Assembly (NCBI GenBank): GCA_964523795.1
Contig: CAZGAO010000015.1
Coordinates: forward strand, 1 to 64,000
Source of the DNA: SABY01 sp964523795
GTDB taxonomy: Bacteria > Bacteroidota > Bacteroidia > Bacteroidales > 4484-276
Direction of reading: 5' to 3'
DNA: 64,000 nucleotides
In this document: piece after piece, positions 1-8,322 of the stretch
How the letters are laid out: every line of letters begins with the position of its first letter
Numbering within the stretch: the first letter of the stretch is position 1
Program-made: the position numbers and the translations under genes
The notes under the pieces: model-generated
Told to the model about the DNA's origin: nothing
Databases searched by the model: none
The model's input: the letters and a program-made list of their open reading frames with translations, nothing else

Positions 1-55
1 CAAAATTAGGAATCTTCGGGCTTTTTTTGTACTTTAAACTTCCGGACACTTATGC

Positions 56-607
56 TTGATTGGTATTGGTAGTGTTCCTCTCGGAAACAAATTAGTTGAT
101 TTAAAATTCCTAATTTATTTTGTTCCTTTTGTCACATTTATGTTCGACCTTTACATAATTGGTGAAAATTTTGGGATAAGACGCATTGGTATCTTTTTAA
201 AATTTGCAAAAGAAAATTCTCAAGAAGAAAGGTTTTGGGAATTCCTTTTAAATATTCCAAAAAATAAAAGTAGAGACCTTTTTGCTGTTCATGCTAATAT
301 TTATTCTACAATTGTTGCGATTGTTTTATCATTTTTTTTGTTGCTTTTTAACATTGATTTAGCCTCTGGCCTAATTATACCAAATTTCACCATTATCAAT
401 ATAATTTGGATAGTTTTAGTCTTGATATTCTGTACTATCTCTTGGGTAGTATATCCAAGAATACAATCTATTAGACTATTGAAATTTATGGAAAGTATAA
501 CAAAATACAATACTTCATGGAATGATATTATTGAGCAGAAAAAAACACTACTCCTCGATAATAGAAAATTAAAAATAACTAAAAAAAATATTGAGCAGCT
601 TTATTAA
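56..607 (+). CDS. Hypothetical membrane protein, 5' end truncated or frameshifted
   Basis: I do not recognise the family. The 183-residue product begins at a TTG and has about three hydrophobic segments (near residues 19-37, 82-101 and 110-132), with a basic, charged C-terminus, so it is probably an inner-membrane protein. The start is doubtful. Frame 3 is open from base 3 to 56, encodes a hydrophobic stretch ending in PDTYA, and meets a TGA at 57-59 exactly where this frame takes over with LIGIGSV. One missing T would join them into a continuous protein that runs off the left edge. It is therefore either a frameshifted pseudogene or a single-base sequence error. Base composition is AT-rich like the next genes and unlike the main chromosome. 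Confidence 0.5.
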   Translation: MIGIGSVPLGNKLVDLKFLIYFVPFVTFMFDLYIIGENFGIRRIGIFLKFAKENSQEERFWEFLLNIPKNKSRDLFAVHANIYSTIVAIVLSFFLLLFNIDLASGLIIPNFTIINIIWIVLVLIFCTISWVVYPRIQSIRLLKFMESITKYNTSWNDIIEQKKTLLLDNRKLKITKKNIEQLY

Positions 608-824
608 AATGATAAAAATCTAGCACATTACCGCACACAGTCGATTAGTGTTCATCTGGAAAAAGGAAACATAGGTATCGCTAAAAACCTGCCTGCAAGT
701 GGGCGGATGAGAGCCATATTTGCTGAACGTTAGCATTCATTGCAAGAACCAAAATCACAGATAAAAAAGAAATAGAAAACTTGAGTAAAATAGTATTAAT
801 TTTATCGTTTGATAAAATGAGATT

Positions 825-1703
825 ATGAGTAAAACGAGATTAAATGTAAACGAGATTGAGATTGTTCTTTACAAACAGAATGAAGAAGAATTCATATCAC
901 TGACTGATATGGCTAAATTTCGAGATTCGGAAAGAACAAATTATATTGTTCAGAATTGGATGAGAACTCGAAGTACTATTGAATTTATTGGACTTTGGGA
1001 ACAATTACACAATCCAAATTTTAAACGCATCGAATTCGATGCCTTTAGAAATGAATCTGGTTCAAACAGTTTTACACTTACACCAAAAAAATGGATTGAA
1101 TCAACAAATTCAATTGGAATAATTTCAAAATCCGGTAGATATGGCGGAACTTATGCTCATAAAGACATTGCTTTTGAATTCGCATCTTGGATAAGCCCGA
1201 CATTCAAACTTTACTTGATAACGGAATATCAAAGGCTTAAAGAAGTTGAAACCAACCAATATAATCTCGAATGGAATGTTAAAAGAATATTGAGTAAAAC
1301 AAATTATTATATTCATACTGACGCAGTAAAAAATTTCATCCTTCCAGACAAAAACTACGAAAAAGACAAAGAGTGGATACTTTATGCAGAAGAAGCAGAT
1401 TTATTAAATGTTGCTCTTTTCAACTGTACAGCAAAAGACTGGAGAATTGCAAATCCTGACTTGGCCAAGAAATCAATGAATATCAGAGATATTGCAAGCA
1501 TTAACGAACTTGCAATTTTATCTAATCTTGAGACAATTAATGCTCAGTTGATTAAGGAAAAAATCAGTAAGGAAATCAGATTTTACAAATTGAAAGAGAT
1601 TGCTAAATACCAATTATCGGTTTTGAATGACAAAGACTTTATGAAAGCACTTAAAAAATTAAATGATAGTATTTATGTTGAGAATAAAGATAAATTGAAG
1701 TAA
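825..1703 (+). CDS. KilA-N domain protein
   Basis: This 292-residue protein has an N-terminal KilA-N type domain (about residues 8-145). The features seen are a LTDMAKF start, the NWMRTRSTIEFIGLWE segment and GRYGGTYAHKDIAFEFASWISPTFKLYLI, the family's most recognisable stretch. KilA-N domains are DNA-binding modules first known from phage and large DNA viruses and are common on bacterial mobile or defence islands. The C-terminal half (about 150-292) is helical and charged and I do not recognise it. The ATG at 825 lies in an AT-rich leader without a clear Shine-Dalgarno site. The gene stands alone, with no phage structural, integrase or restriction genes beside it, and has a broken MutS-like gene downstream. 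A role in regulation or phage response is inference. Confidence 0.8.
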   Translation: MSKTRLNVNEIEIVLYKQNEEEFISLTDMAKFRDSERTNYIVQNWMRTRSTIEFIGLWEQLHNPNFKRIEFDAFRNESGSNSFTLTPKKWIESTNSIGIISKSGRYGGTYAHKDIAFEFASWISPTFKLYLITEYQRLKEVETNQYNLEWNVKRILSKTNYYIHTDAVKNFILPDKNYEKDKEWILYAEEADLLNVALFNCTAKDWRIANPDLAKKSMNIRDIASINELAILSNLETINAQLIKEKISKEIRFYKLKEIAKYQLSVLNDKDFMKALKKLNDSIYVENKDKLK

Positions 1704-1880
1704 TAAACAACGAAGGCACAAAACGCGATATAAAACATTGGGGGATAAGTGATTGTTCGAACTTCAATACTCGCATCAAAGTTTATTGTGTTTTGATAGT
1801 GAAGAGGCTCCGAAACCCCCCAACGCTTCATACACAAACCCTGCCGCCAACCACCCCAAGCCCTTGCAAAATAAAAAGTA

Positions 1881-2937
1881 ATGCGTAAGAAGAAAGCAAT
1901 AGAAAGATTACGGGAATCTTATGGAAAACAAAAGGAAGATGATTTTGATTTCGGGCTGATAGCGAAGTATTTCAGGAATAAAGATAATTCGGATTCTTAT
2001 CAGGTTTTGTCTAATAAAACATGTAATGACCTGGATTTTGAAGAATTGTTTATGCTTATCGACAGAAGCAATTCAAAGGTTGGACAACAATTTTTGTATA
2101 ATCAGTTGCGAAATATTCATTCAAATTCCAGCAGATTGGAGTTGAGAGAAAAGATTATCAGAAAATTCTCTGAAGAATCTGATTTTAGAATTGAAACTCA
2201 ACGACAGCTTGAAAAGTTGAATAAAGACGATGCCTATTATATCACTTCACTTTTTCAGGAGGAACATACGAAAGCCCCCAAATGGTTTTTTGTAATTCGG
2301 CTCTTATCATTTACAAGTTTGCTTTCTTTACTATTGATACCGTTTCATTCGCAACTGGCATTTGTTCTGATTGGCGTGTTTATCGTAAACCTTGCTATTC
2401 ATTACTGGAATAAGAAAAATCTATACCAATATCTTGGCTCAATTCCTCAACTTCTTCGCCTGAATAGTTTGGCTTCTAATTTTCACAAAGAAAAAACCTT
2501 TGTTGAATGATAAGAGCTACTATTTTGAGGAAGTTCTGACGATAAAAGAAATGATAGACAGAAGCACCAATGAAAAACCTAATCTCTTTCTGTTGGATGA
2601 GATTTTTAAAGGGACAAACACGATCGAGCGAATTTCCGCAGGGAAAGCCGTACTTTCATCACTTTCAAAAAACAACAATATTGTATTTGTTTCAAGCCAC
2701 GATATTGAGTTAACAGATATGTTAGATAAAGAATTTGAATTGTATCATTTTAGCGAAATAGTGAATGAAAAAAACGTTGATTTTGATTTCAAACTTAAAG
2801 AAGGTAAACTGAAAAACAGAAATGCCATTCGGATACTTCAAATTAACGATTACCCTATTGATTTGATAAATGAGGCGATTGATATTTCAAAAAAGCTCGA
2901 TAAAATTACGATGGCCAACAAGCAAAATAAATGCTGA
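1881..2937 (+). pseudogene. MutS-like ATPase, internally deleted
   Basis: Two overlapping reading frames together resemble a MutS-family protein of the membrane-associated kind found in Bacteroidota. The first (1881-2510, 209 residues) looks like the lever/core part, with a VGQQFLYNQLR segment, and has two hydrophobic helices near residues 145-175. The second (2500-2937, from a TTG) holds the end of the ATPase: KSYYFEEV, a Walker B-like LFLLDEIFKGTNTIERISAG, and SSHDIELTDML, equivalent to the H-loop. The core/clamp remainder and the Walker A loop that should lie between them are absent, and the two pieces are in different frames. ATP binding is therefore unlikely. The simplest reading is a deletion of several hundred bases. 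Expression of either half as a separate protein cannot be excluded. Confidence 0.75.
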
Positions 2938-3415
2938 ACAGTTCGCAGCCTAAATTATTTATGGCTTGCTAAAAAAAGCCTAACACTTTGACAATTAGTT
3001 CATCATGGTAATTTTTAATGGAGCTAATTGCAAGGATATTCGCTTTAGCGCTCAATAAACCTTGCATTTAATATCACGGTGCTCTGCACCTTGCACCCAC
3101 GTGCTAATCGTTTACTACAAATATGTCGGTGCGCTGCACCTTTTATGATTCTATTATTTGATAATGCAAATAAAAGCAGGATGCTATAAAGCGGCAGAGC
3201 CGCGTAATATGCCGCCCATAGGGCGAGCATGCTCGATTTTCAATCGGCATTTGTAGAATAAACGGCATCGCAGACGCCCAAAGGTGCAGCGCACCGAAAT
3301 ATTATCATTTTGAGTTTTTCAGCAGACCTTTTTATAAAACACAAGTTGCAAGCCTGTCATTTTATATTTTATTTTTGTTCGCTAAATCGAAATTTTTGAC
3401 AAATGTTGATGCCCG
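2938..3415. repeat. Gene-free stretch with REP-like palindromes
   Basis: There is no credible gene in these 478 bases. The stretch holds several short GC-rich palindromes: GGTGCTCTGCACC (3078-3090), GGTGCGCTGCACC (3128-3140), its reverse complement GGTGCAGCGCACC (3283-3295), and a GCGGCAGAGCCGC-like hairpin near 3191-3204. The 24 bases at 3281-3304 recur perfectly, inverted, at 22382-22405. The short open frame on the minus strand across this stretch is built from these repeats and has no protein-like features. Confidence 0.7.
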
Positions 3416-3715
3416 ATGAAACAATGGATCGCAATTAAGCCTGAACACAAAAAATACATCAGACTGGTGGTCGGCATCATAATCCTGTTGCTTGGTGCTG
3501 TATTTATGCTGGTTCCTTTTATCCCCCTGGGTTACATATTTGTATTTGCAGGCTTATTTTTGTTAGCAAACTATGTCCCCTTTCTACGAAAAATTGTTGA
3601 TAAACTAAAAAAGAAAGACAAGAAGGGACGGGTAAAAAAGGTGGAAGAAAAAATAAACGAAGCTGAAGAGAAAATAGATGAAGAGCTTGTTGATGACCGA
3701 AATAATCAAATATAA
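3416..3715 (+). CDS. Small two-helix membrane protein with charged tail
   Basis: This is a 99-residue protein of unknown function. Residues 16-35 and 38-57 form two hydrophobic helices separated by a Pro/Gly turn (VPFIPLGY). A very basic patch follows (KIVDKLKKKDKKGRVKK), then an acidic, probably coiled-coil tail rich in E and K. The layout resembles small PGPGW/DUF454-like inner-membrane proteins, but I cannot assign it to one. The ATG at 3416 is the natural start. The next gene begins 6 bases after its stop, which suggests joint transcription. Confidence 0.65.
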   Translation: MKQWIAIKPEHKKYIRLVVGIIILLLGAVFMLVPFIPLGYIFVFAGLFLLANYVPFLRKIVDKLKKKDKKGRVKKVEEKINEAEEKIDEELVDDRNNQI

Positions 3716-3721
3716 ACTAAG

Positions 3722-4048
3722 ATGATACCAAAAGAAGTAAAAGAAGAAGTTTTGAAAATCGTAGATGAATTCAATAACGATGAATTGGATTTGATTAATG
3801 ATTTTTACAGATTTGTTGCAGAATTTAGAGGTAAATACCTTTACCTAAAGACTATGAAATATGACAGGGTTTCGCCGATAGCCCGACTAAAATATTTGGG
3901 GGATATGAATAAGTGGGACTTCGCTATTTACAGGTACAGCTCCGAAAAATATGATGCGGAGGAATGTCTTTTCCCGGGATTTGAATGTCTTGACGGAACC
4001 ATCAGAGGAGCACTACTTGCCGGCAATACGGCCTATCCTCCCATGTGA
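3722..4048 (+). CDS. Hypothetical protein
   Basis: This 108-residue soluble protein is not recognised. It starts with an amphipathic helix rich in K and E, followed by a mixed region with several aromatic residues (FYRFVAEFRGKYLYL and WDFAIYRYSSEKY), and ends with ECLDGTIRGALLAGNTAYPPM. There is no signal peptide or membrane segment. It lies 6 bases after the small membrane-protein gene and 63 bases before the serine hydrolase gene, on the same strand, so the three may be one operon. A weak similarity to the small C-terminal modules of plasmid or phage proteins is possible but not supported here. Confidence 0.55.
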   Translation: MIPKEVKEEVLKIVDEFNNDELDLINDFYRFVAEFRGKYLYLKTMKYDRVSPIARLKYLGDMNKWDFAIYRYSSEKYDAEECLFPGFECLDGTIRGALLAGNTAYPPM

Positions 4049-4111
4049 ATGCCTTGAAAAGTAGCATTGCTTTCATCTGGAAAAGGATTTGTCTTGAAAA
4101 AATTTAACATT

Positions 4112-5143
4112 ATGAAAAAGAAACAAACCAAACGAATACTCAGAATCGTATTTATTATCGCAAGCATAAGTTCCTTGTATTTCGTACCATGGATTTTGGT
4201 AAGGGCATGGTTAGCACCGTTACCCGATACAGTGCAGGAACAAGTAGATGAAGCCATTGGGCTTGGCTTTGACGGTATGATTGTTTATTTGGATGAAGCT
4301 GGCAAGCCACCAGCATTTTATGCCGCTGGCTGGCACGACCGAAAAAACAAAATACCTGCCTATCCGCAAGCCTTATTCAAGATTGCCAGCATCAGCAAGT
4401 TGTATGTCGCGGTTGCTATTACAAAGCTAGCCCATGACCAGCGTTTGTCGTTGGATAAAACGCTTGCCGAATATTTTCCGGAACTTGTGGGAAGAATTGA
4501 GAATGCAGAAAAAATTACTTTGAGAATGATGGTTCAGCACCGAAGTGGCATTCCCAACTTAACCGACAATCCTGGCTTTTGGGAAAATCCACCTAAAAGC
4601 AGCGAAGAAGCACTTGGATACGCACTTGATTTGCCGGCGAACTTTGAACCCGGTGAAGATTATGGATATTCAAACACGAATTATTTGTTGCTTTCCGAAA
4701 TCATTGATGAATTGGTGGGCTATAGCCATCATCAATACATCAAGGAGGAAATGCTGATACCACTTGAGCTGAACAATACTTTCGCCTCGATTGATGAGGT
4801 GGATATCGACGATGTTATGAGTGGCTATTATGTGGGTTTTGAGGACGATTTAAAGACTGAAGATAATGGAATGTTAGCCACAGCAGAAGATGTGGGCATA
4901 TTCTTGCGGGCATTAAACGATGGCTCAGTGTTTGACGAAGGGGAACAGGAAATCTATTCCTCCATCTACGTTTACGAACATACAGGTCTGGTTCCCGGCT
5001 ACCAGAGCGTTGCAAAATACCACAAAGACATGGATGCTGTTGTTATTCAATTTACAAATACGACCAATTTTGATGGATACAACTGGAATTTATCGGAAAT
5101 CGTTTATGGTCGTATTGTAAAAATATTGAGAAATAGAAAATAA
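4112..5143 (+). CDS. Membrane-anchored serine beta-lactamase/PBP4*-like hydrolase
   Basis: This belongs to the class C beta-lactamase / penicillin-binding-protein-like serine hydrolase family (343 residues from the ATG at 4112). An upstream in-frame start at 4067 would add 15 residues but lies in a poor context. An N-terminal hydrophobic anchor (about residues 9-30) precedes the enzyme domain. The catalytic triad motifs are visible: SISK (SxxK) near residues 93-96, YSN within EDYGYSNTNYLLL, and HTG in EHTGLVPGYQSV near the end. These enzymes act in the periplasm on peptidoglycan peptides, D-amino acid peptides or esters, and the substrate cannot be read from sequence. At about 340 residues it is near the usual length for a single-domain member. 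No AmpR-type regulator is adjacent. Confidence 0.85.
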   Translation: MKKKQTKRILRIVFIIASISSLYFVPWILVRAWLAPLPDTVQEQVDEAIGLGFDGMIVYLDEAGKPPAFYAAGWHDRKNKIPAYPQALFKIASISKLYVAVAITKLAHDQRLSLDKTLAEYFPELVGRIENAEKITLRMMVQHRSGIPNLTDNPGFWENPPKSSEEALGYALDLPANFEPGEDYGYSNTNYLLLSEIIDELVGYSHHQYIKEEMLIPLELNNTFASIDEVDIDDVMSGYYVGFEDDLKTEDNGMLATAEDVGIFLRALNDGSVFDEGEQEIYSSIYVYEHTGLVPGYQSVAKYHKDMDAVVIQFTNTTNFDGYNWNLSEIVYGRIVKILRNRK

Positions 5144-5379
5144 CAACCGCTAACAAAACTTAAACGCATCAGCTACTGAGGCATGCTGTTACTCATAGCC
5201 AGACGGAAGCATAGGAAAAATATGTTTAATACGCTTACCAGTATCCAGCAACATCTGCCTTTTTAGCCCTGGACAGAAGTAAGTATAATCATCCGATGGC
5301 ATCGGATGATTTGTAATCGAACTGCTTTTGTCAGTGAGCCTGTCGAACTGCACTTCGGTTGAGGCTATGAACCTTCTCC
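5144..5379. repeat. Intergenic repeats between convergent genes
   Basis: This 236-bp spacer lies between convergent genes. It holds a hairpin at 5288-5310 (11-bp perfect arms ATCATCCGATG around one base). A further segment at 5327-5352 (TTTGTCAGTGAGCCTG...CGAACTGCA) recurs at 61399-61424 with one mismatch. The hairpin could act as a terminator for either gene, but there is no T-run, so it is better classed as a REP-like element. Confidence 0.6.
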
Positions 5380-8322
5380 CTACCCACTCCTCGGATCTTC
5401 CTGCACGGGCAGCTTGGCCATCTTTTGTACTATTAGGCTGGGGAAGCCGAATTCTTCTTCGATTTTTCCCAGGATTAAATAGATGCCGTGGCCTCTGAAA
5501 TTATAATATTTCAGGGAATTGGGGAAGTGTGTGGTGTCGAAAAATTCGCCCTCATCATCGATAAAAGTGCCGAAGTGCATGATTTCGCCCCTGACGGTTT
5601 TTACATATTTGCGCGTTACCAGCTCGCCAAGCATACGCACGGTTTTACCTATGTTGTCTTTCATCTCCCTTGCTTTTATTTCGCCCCGGAAGCTGGTTTT
5701 GAGTAAATCAAAATAGGTGATGGAAACTGGAAAGCCGATCAGCTCGATCTCATCATAAGCATCTTCGAGGGTGCTGTGAGCCAGTTGCGGCAGCTCAAAC
5801 TGCTTGCTGCTGACGCGAAAGAGCGAACTTTGCATCACCTCCTTTTTGCTCTTTCCAAAAAACAAATGCGCATTCCAGAGCAGGCGGCTTTTGCTGGTGC
5901 CGGTAAAGCGCAAGGCTCCGCAGCGGATGAGCAGGATCAGTTGCTCCATGCCGGGGTGTACCCGCTCCATAAAATCTTCGAGGTCGGCATACACGCCATG
6001 GATGCGGCGCTCCTCAACCATGCGAAGCGCGAGTTTGTATTCCAGGTTTTGGATGTGGATAAGTCCCACGAAAATTTCCTTGCCATAAATCGCAGTTTTG
6101 TAATGGCTGCGGTTGATGCAGGGCAATTCGATTTTTGCGCCGCAGCGGCGGGCTTCGTTAAAATAGACCCACGTTTTGTAGTAGCCGCCAAAGTTGTTGA
6201 TTACTGCCGTCATAAACTCCAGCGGGTAATGCGCCTTGAGGTAGAGGCTCTGGAAACTCTCTACCGCGTACGATGCCGAATGGGCTTTTGAAAAGGCATA
6301 GCCGGCAAACGATTCTACCTGCCGCCACACCTCTTTGGTGGTCGCTTCGGGACGACCCAGTTGTTTGGCCTTTTCGTGGAAGCGTTCCACGATGCGCTGA
6401 AACTCTTCCTTGCCGCACACCTTGCCGCTCATGGCACGGCGCAGCACATCCGATTCGGCCAGGTCGAGGCCGGCGTAGTGGTGGCACACTTTCAGCACAT
6501 CTTCCTGATAGACCATCACCCCGTAGGTTTCGCGCAGTTGCTGCTCCATCACCGGATGGAAATATTCAAAATCGTGGGGATTGTGAAAGCGGTGGATATA
6601 TTCGCGCATCATCCCCGAGCGAGCCACCCCCGGACGGATGATGGAACTCGCCGCCACCAGCGTAAGGTAGTTGTCGCAGTGGAGCTTGGTGAGCAGCCCG
6701 CGCATGGCCGGGCTTTCGATGTAAAAGCAGCCGATGGTCTCCGCATTTTTGAGCTGGCTTTTTACCCGGGCATCTTTTTTAAACTTTCGCACATTATGCA
6801 CATCCACCTCCTCGCCACGGTTGCTCAGGATGATGTCGGCGCATTCTTTAATATGGCCTATGCCGCGCTGGCTCAGGATGTCCATTTTTTCAAAACCCAG
6901 GTCTTCGGCCACGTACATGTCCCACTGTGTGGTGGGAAACCCCTTGGGCGGCATGTCCAGGGCGGTGTAGCAGGTGATGGGTTCTTCGGAGATAAGCATA
7001 CCGCCGGCGTGGATGCTGCGCAGGTTGGGGAAGTCGATCATGCGCGTGGCCAGTCGCAGAATTTGCGTGCTGATGCTGTCGCGGTTCTGGCGGCGTTCGG
7101 GATATTTCACCAGATCATCAATTTCACTTTTGGGCAACCCATAAACTTTGCCCAGCTCGCGCAGGGGCGAGCGGTCTTTAAAGGTGTTGATGGTTCCCAT
7201 TAGCGCGGTGTGCCTGCTGCCGTAGCGTTTAAAAATATAATCGATCACCTCATCGCGTTCCTTCCACGAGTAGTCGATGTCGAAGTCGGGCGGGCTGGTA
7301 CGCTTGGGGTTGAGAAAACGCTCGAAGTACAAGTCCAGCTCGATGGGATCCACATCGGTAATTTTGAGGCAATAAGCCACTACGCTGTTGGCTCCGCTGC
7401 CCCGGCCTACATGGTAAAAGCCCCGATTCATCGAGTAGCGCACAATATCCCAGGCCATCAAAAAGTAGGACGAAAAGCCCAGCGTATCGATAATTTCCAG
7501 CTCGTGCCGGATGCGCTGCCGGGCTGTTTTGTTATCCGCACCATAGCGGTAAGCCATGCCATCCAGGGCGAGTTTCTCCAGCAAAATCTTGTCATCGTAG
7601 CGGCTGCCCGTAAATTCGCGCTTATTTTTTATGGTAGTAAAATCAAAATCAATCTCACAATCGGCGATCATCTTTTCGGTGTTGCGCACGATTTCGGGAT
7701 AGTATTCAAAATCCTTGCGTAGCTGATCCGGGCTTTTGGGCATCTCGTCTTTAGCGGCCAGATCGCCAGGCGTGAGCATCGTAAAGAGCGTGTTTTTGGC
7801 AATGGCTCGCAGGTTGCGATGCAGCAGGTAGCCATCTTCATCGGCAAAAGTTACCGGATGGGCGATGATTAGGCGGGAGCGATCGGATGCAAAGGGCGAC
7901 GAAACAATCCGGCTTGCTTCTGAAGGCTTGATGCCGATAAACTCGTTTTCGCGGAGCTTTCGTTTGGGACTGCCCGCAAAAGGCCAAATAACAAATACAT
8001 CGTCCAGGTGGCCGGGATCGTCGGGGAGTTCGATTTTGTTGAGGCTGTGCTGCGAATAAAACTCGTTGATGGCTCTGAAACCCTTGTTGTTTTTGGCAAT
8101 GCCGATGTAGAGCAATTTCCCCTCACGGCGGAATTCCATCCCCCCGATGGCTTTGATGTCCGCTTTTTTGCAAGCTTTCACAAAGTCGATGGTGCCGGTG
8201 CTGTTGTTGATGTCGGTAAGTGCCATCGCTTCGATGCCGTTTTTTTTGGCTTCGGTCACTAGTGCGTCTATCGAAAGCGTGCCGTAGCGTAAACTATAAT
8301 ATGAGTGTGCGTTGAGAATCAA
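5380..8322 (-). CDS. dnaE: DNA polymerase III alpha subunit, compact DnaE type
   Basis: This C-family DNA polymerase has 980 residues, against about 1150-1200 for the replicative alpha subunit. In order it has an N-terminal PHP domain (about 1-200), a palm with GRGSGANS (306-313) and the metal-binding PDFDID motif (345-350), a probable third acidic residue in EKMDILSQRG, a finger/helix-hairpin-helix region, and a C-terminal OB fold (about 890-980). The PHP domain looks inactive: NAHSYYS and LTDINNS replace the usual HxH and LTDH motifs, so metal ligands are missing. The start is a TTG giving MILNAHS, and no ATG lies nearby. The size and degraded PHP suggest a second, possibly translesion, DnaE rather than the replicase. 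No imuB/dinB or lexA lies next to it. Confidence 0.88.
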   Translation of the reverse strand: MILNAHSYYSLRYGTLSIDALVTEAKKNGIEAMALTDINNSTGTIDFVKACKKADIKAIGGMEFRREGKLLYIGIAKNNKGFRAINEFYSQHSLNKIELPDDPGHLDDVFVIWPFAGSPKRKLRENEFIGIKPSEASRIVSSPFASDRSRLIIAHPVTFADEDGYLLHRNLRAIAKNTLFTMLTPGDLAAKDEMPKSPDQLRKDFEYYPEIVRNTEKMIADCEIDFDFTTIKNKREFTGSRYDDKILLEKLALDGMAYRYGADNKTARQRIRHELEIIDTLGFSSYFLMAWDIVRYSMNRGFYHVGRGSGANSVVAYCLKITDVDPIELDLYFERFLNPKRTSPPDFDIDYSWKERDEVIDYIFKRYGSRHTALMGTINTFKDRSPLRELGKVYGLPKSEIDDLVKYPERRQNRDSISTQILRLATRMIDFPNLRSIHAGGMLISEEPITCYTALDMPPKGFPTTQWDMYVAEDLGFEKMDILSQRGIGHIKECADIILSNRGEEVDVHNVRKFKKDARVKSQLKNAETIGCFYIESPAMRGLLTKLHCDNYLTLVAASSIIRPGVARSGMMREYIHRFHNPHDFEYFHPVMEQQLRETYGVMVYQEDVLKVCHHYAGLDLAESDVLRRAMSGKVCGKEEFQRIVERFHEKAKQLGRPEATTKEVWRQVESFAGYAFSKAHSASYAVESFQSLYLKAHYPLEFMTAVINNFGGYYKTWVYFNEARRCGAKIELPCINRSHYKTAIYGKEIFVGLIHIQNLEYKLALRMVEERRIHGVYADLEDFMERVHPGMEQLILLIRCGALRFTGTSKSRLLWNAHLFFGKSKKEVMQSSLFRVSSKQFELPQLAHSTLEDAYDEIELIGFPVSITYFDLLKTSFRGEIKAREMKDNIGKTVRMLGELVTRKYVKTVRGEIMHFGTFIDDEGEFFDTTHFPNSLKYYNFRGHGIYLILGKIEEEFGFPSLIVQKMAKLPVQEDPRSG

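Noticed and set aside
608..824. Spacers around the KilA-N gene considered as attC-like integron sites
   Set aside because: Bases near GAACGTTAGC are suggestive, but no paired core and inverse-core sites of the right spacing are visible, and there is no integrase.
6361..7203. Long open frame on the plus strand opposite the DnaE gene
   Set aside because: It is antisense to a well-supported polymerase gene with matching codon pattern; the translation has no family motifs.
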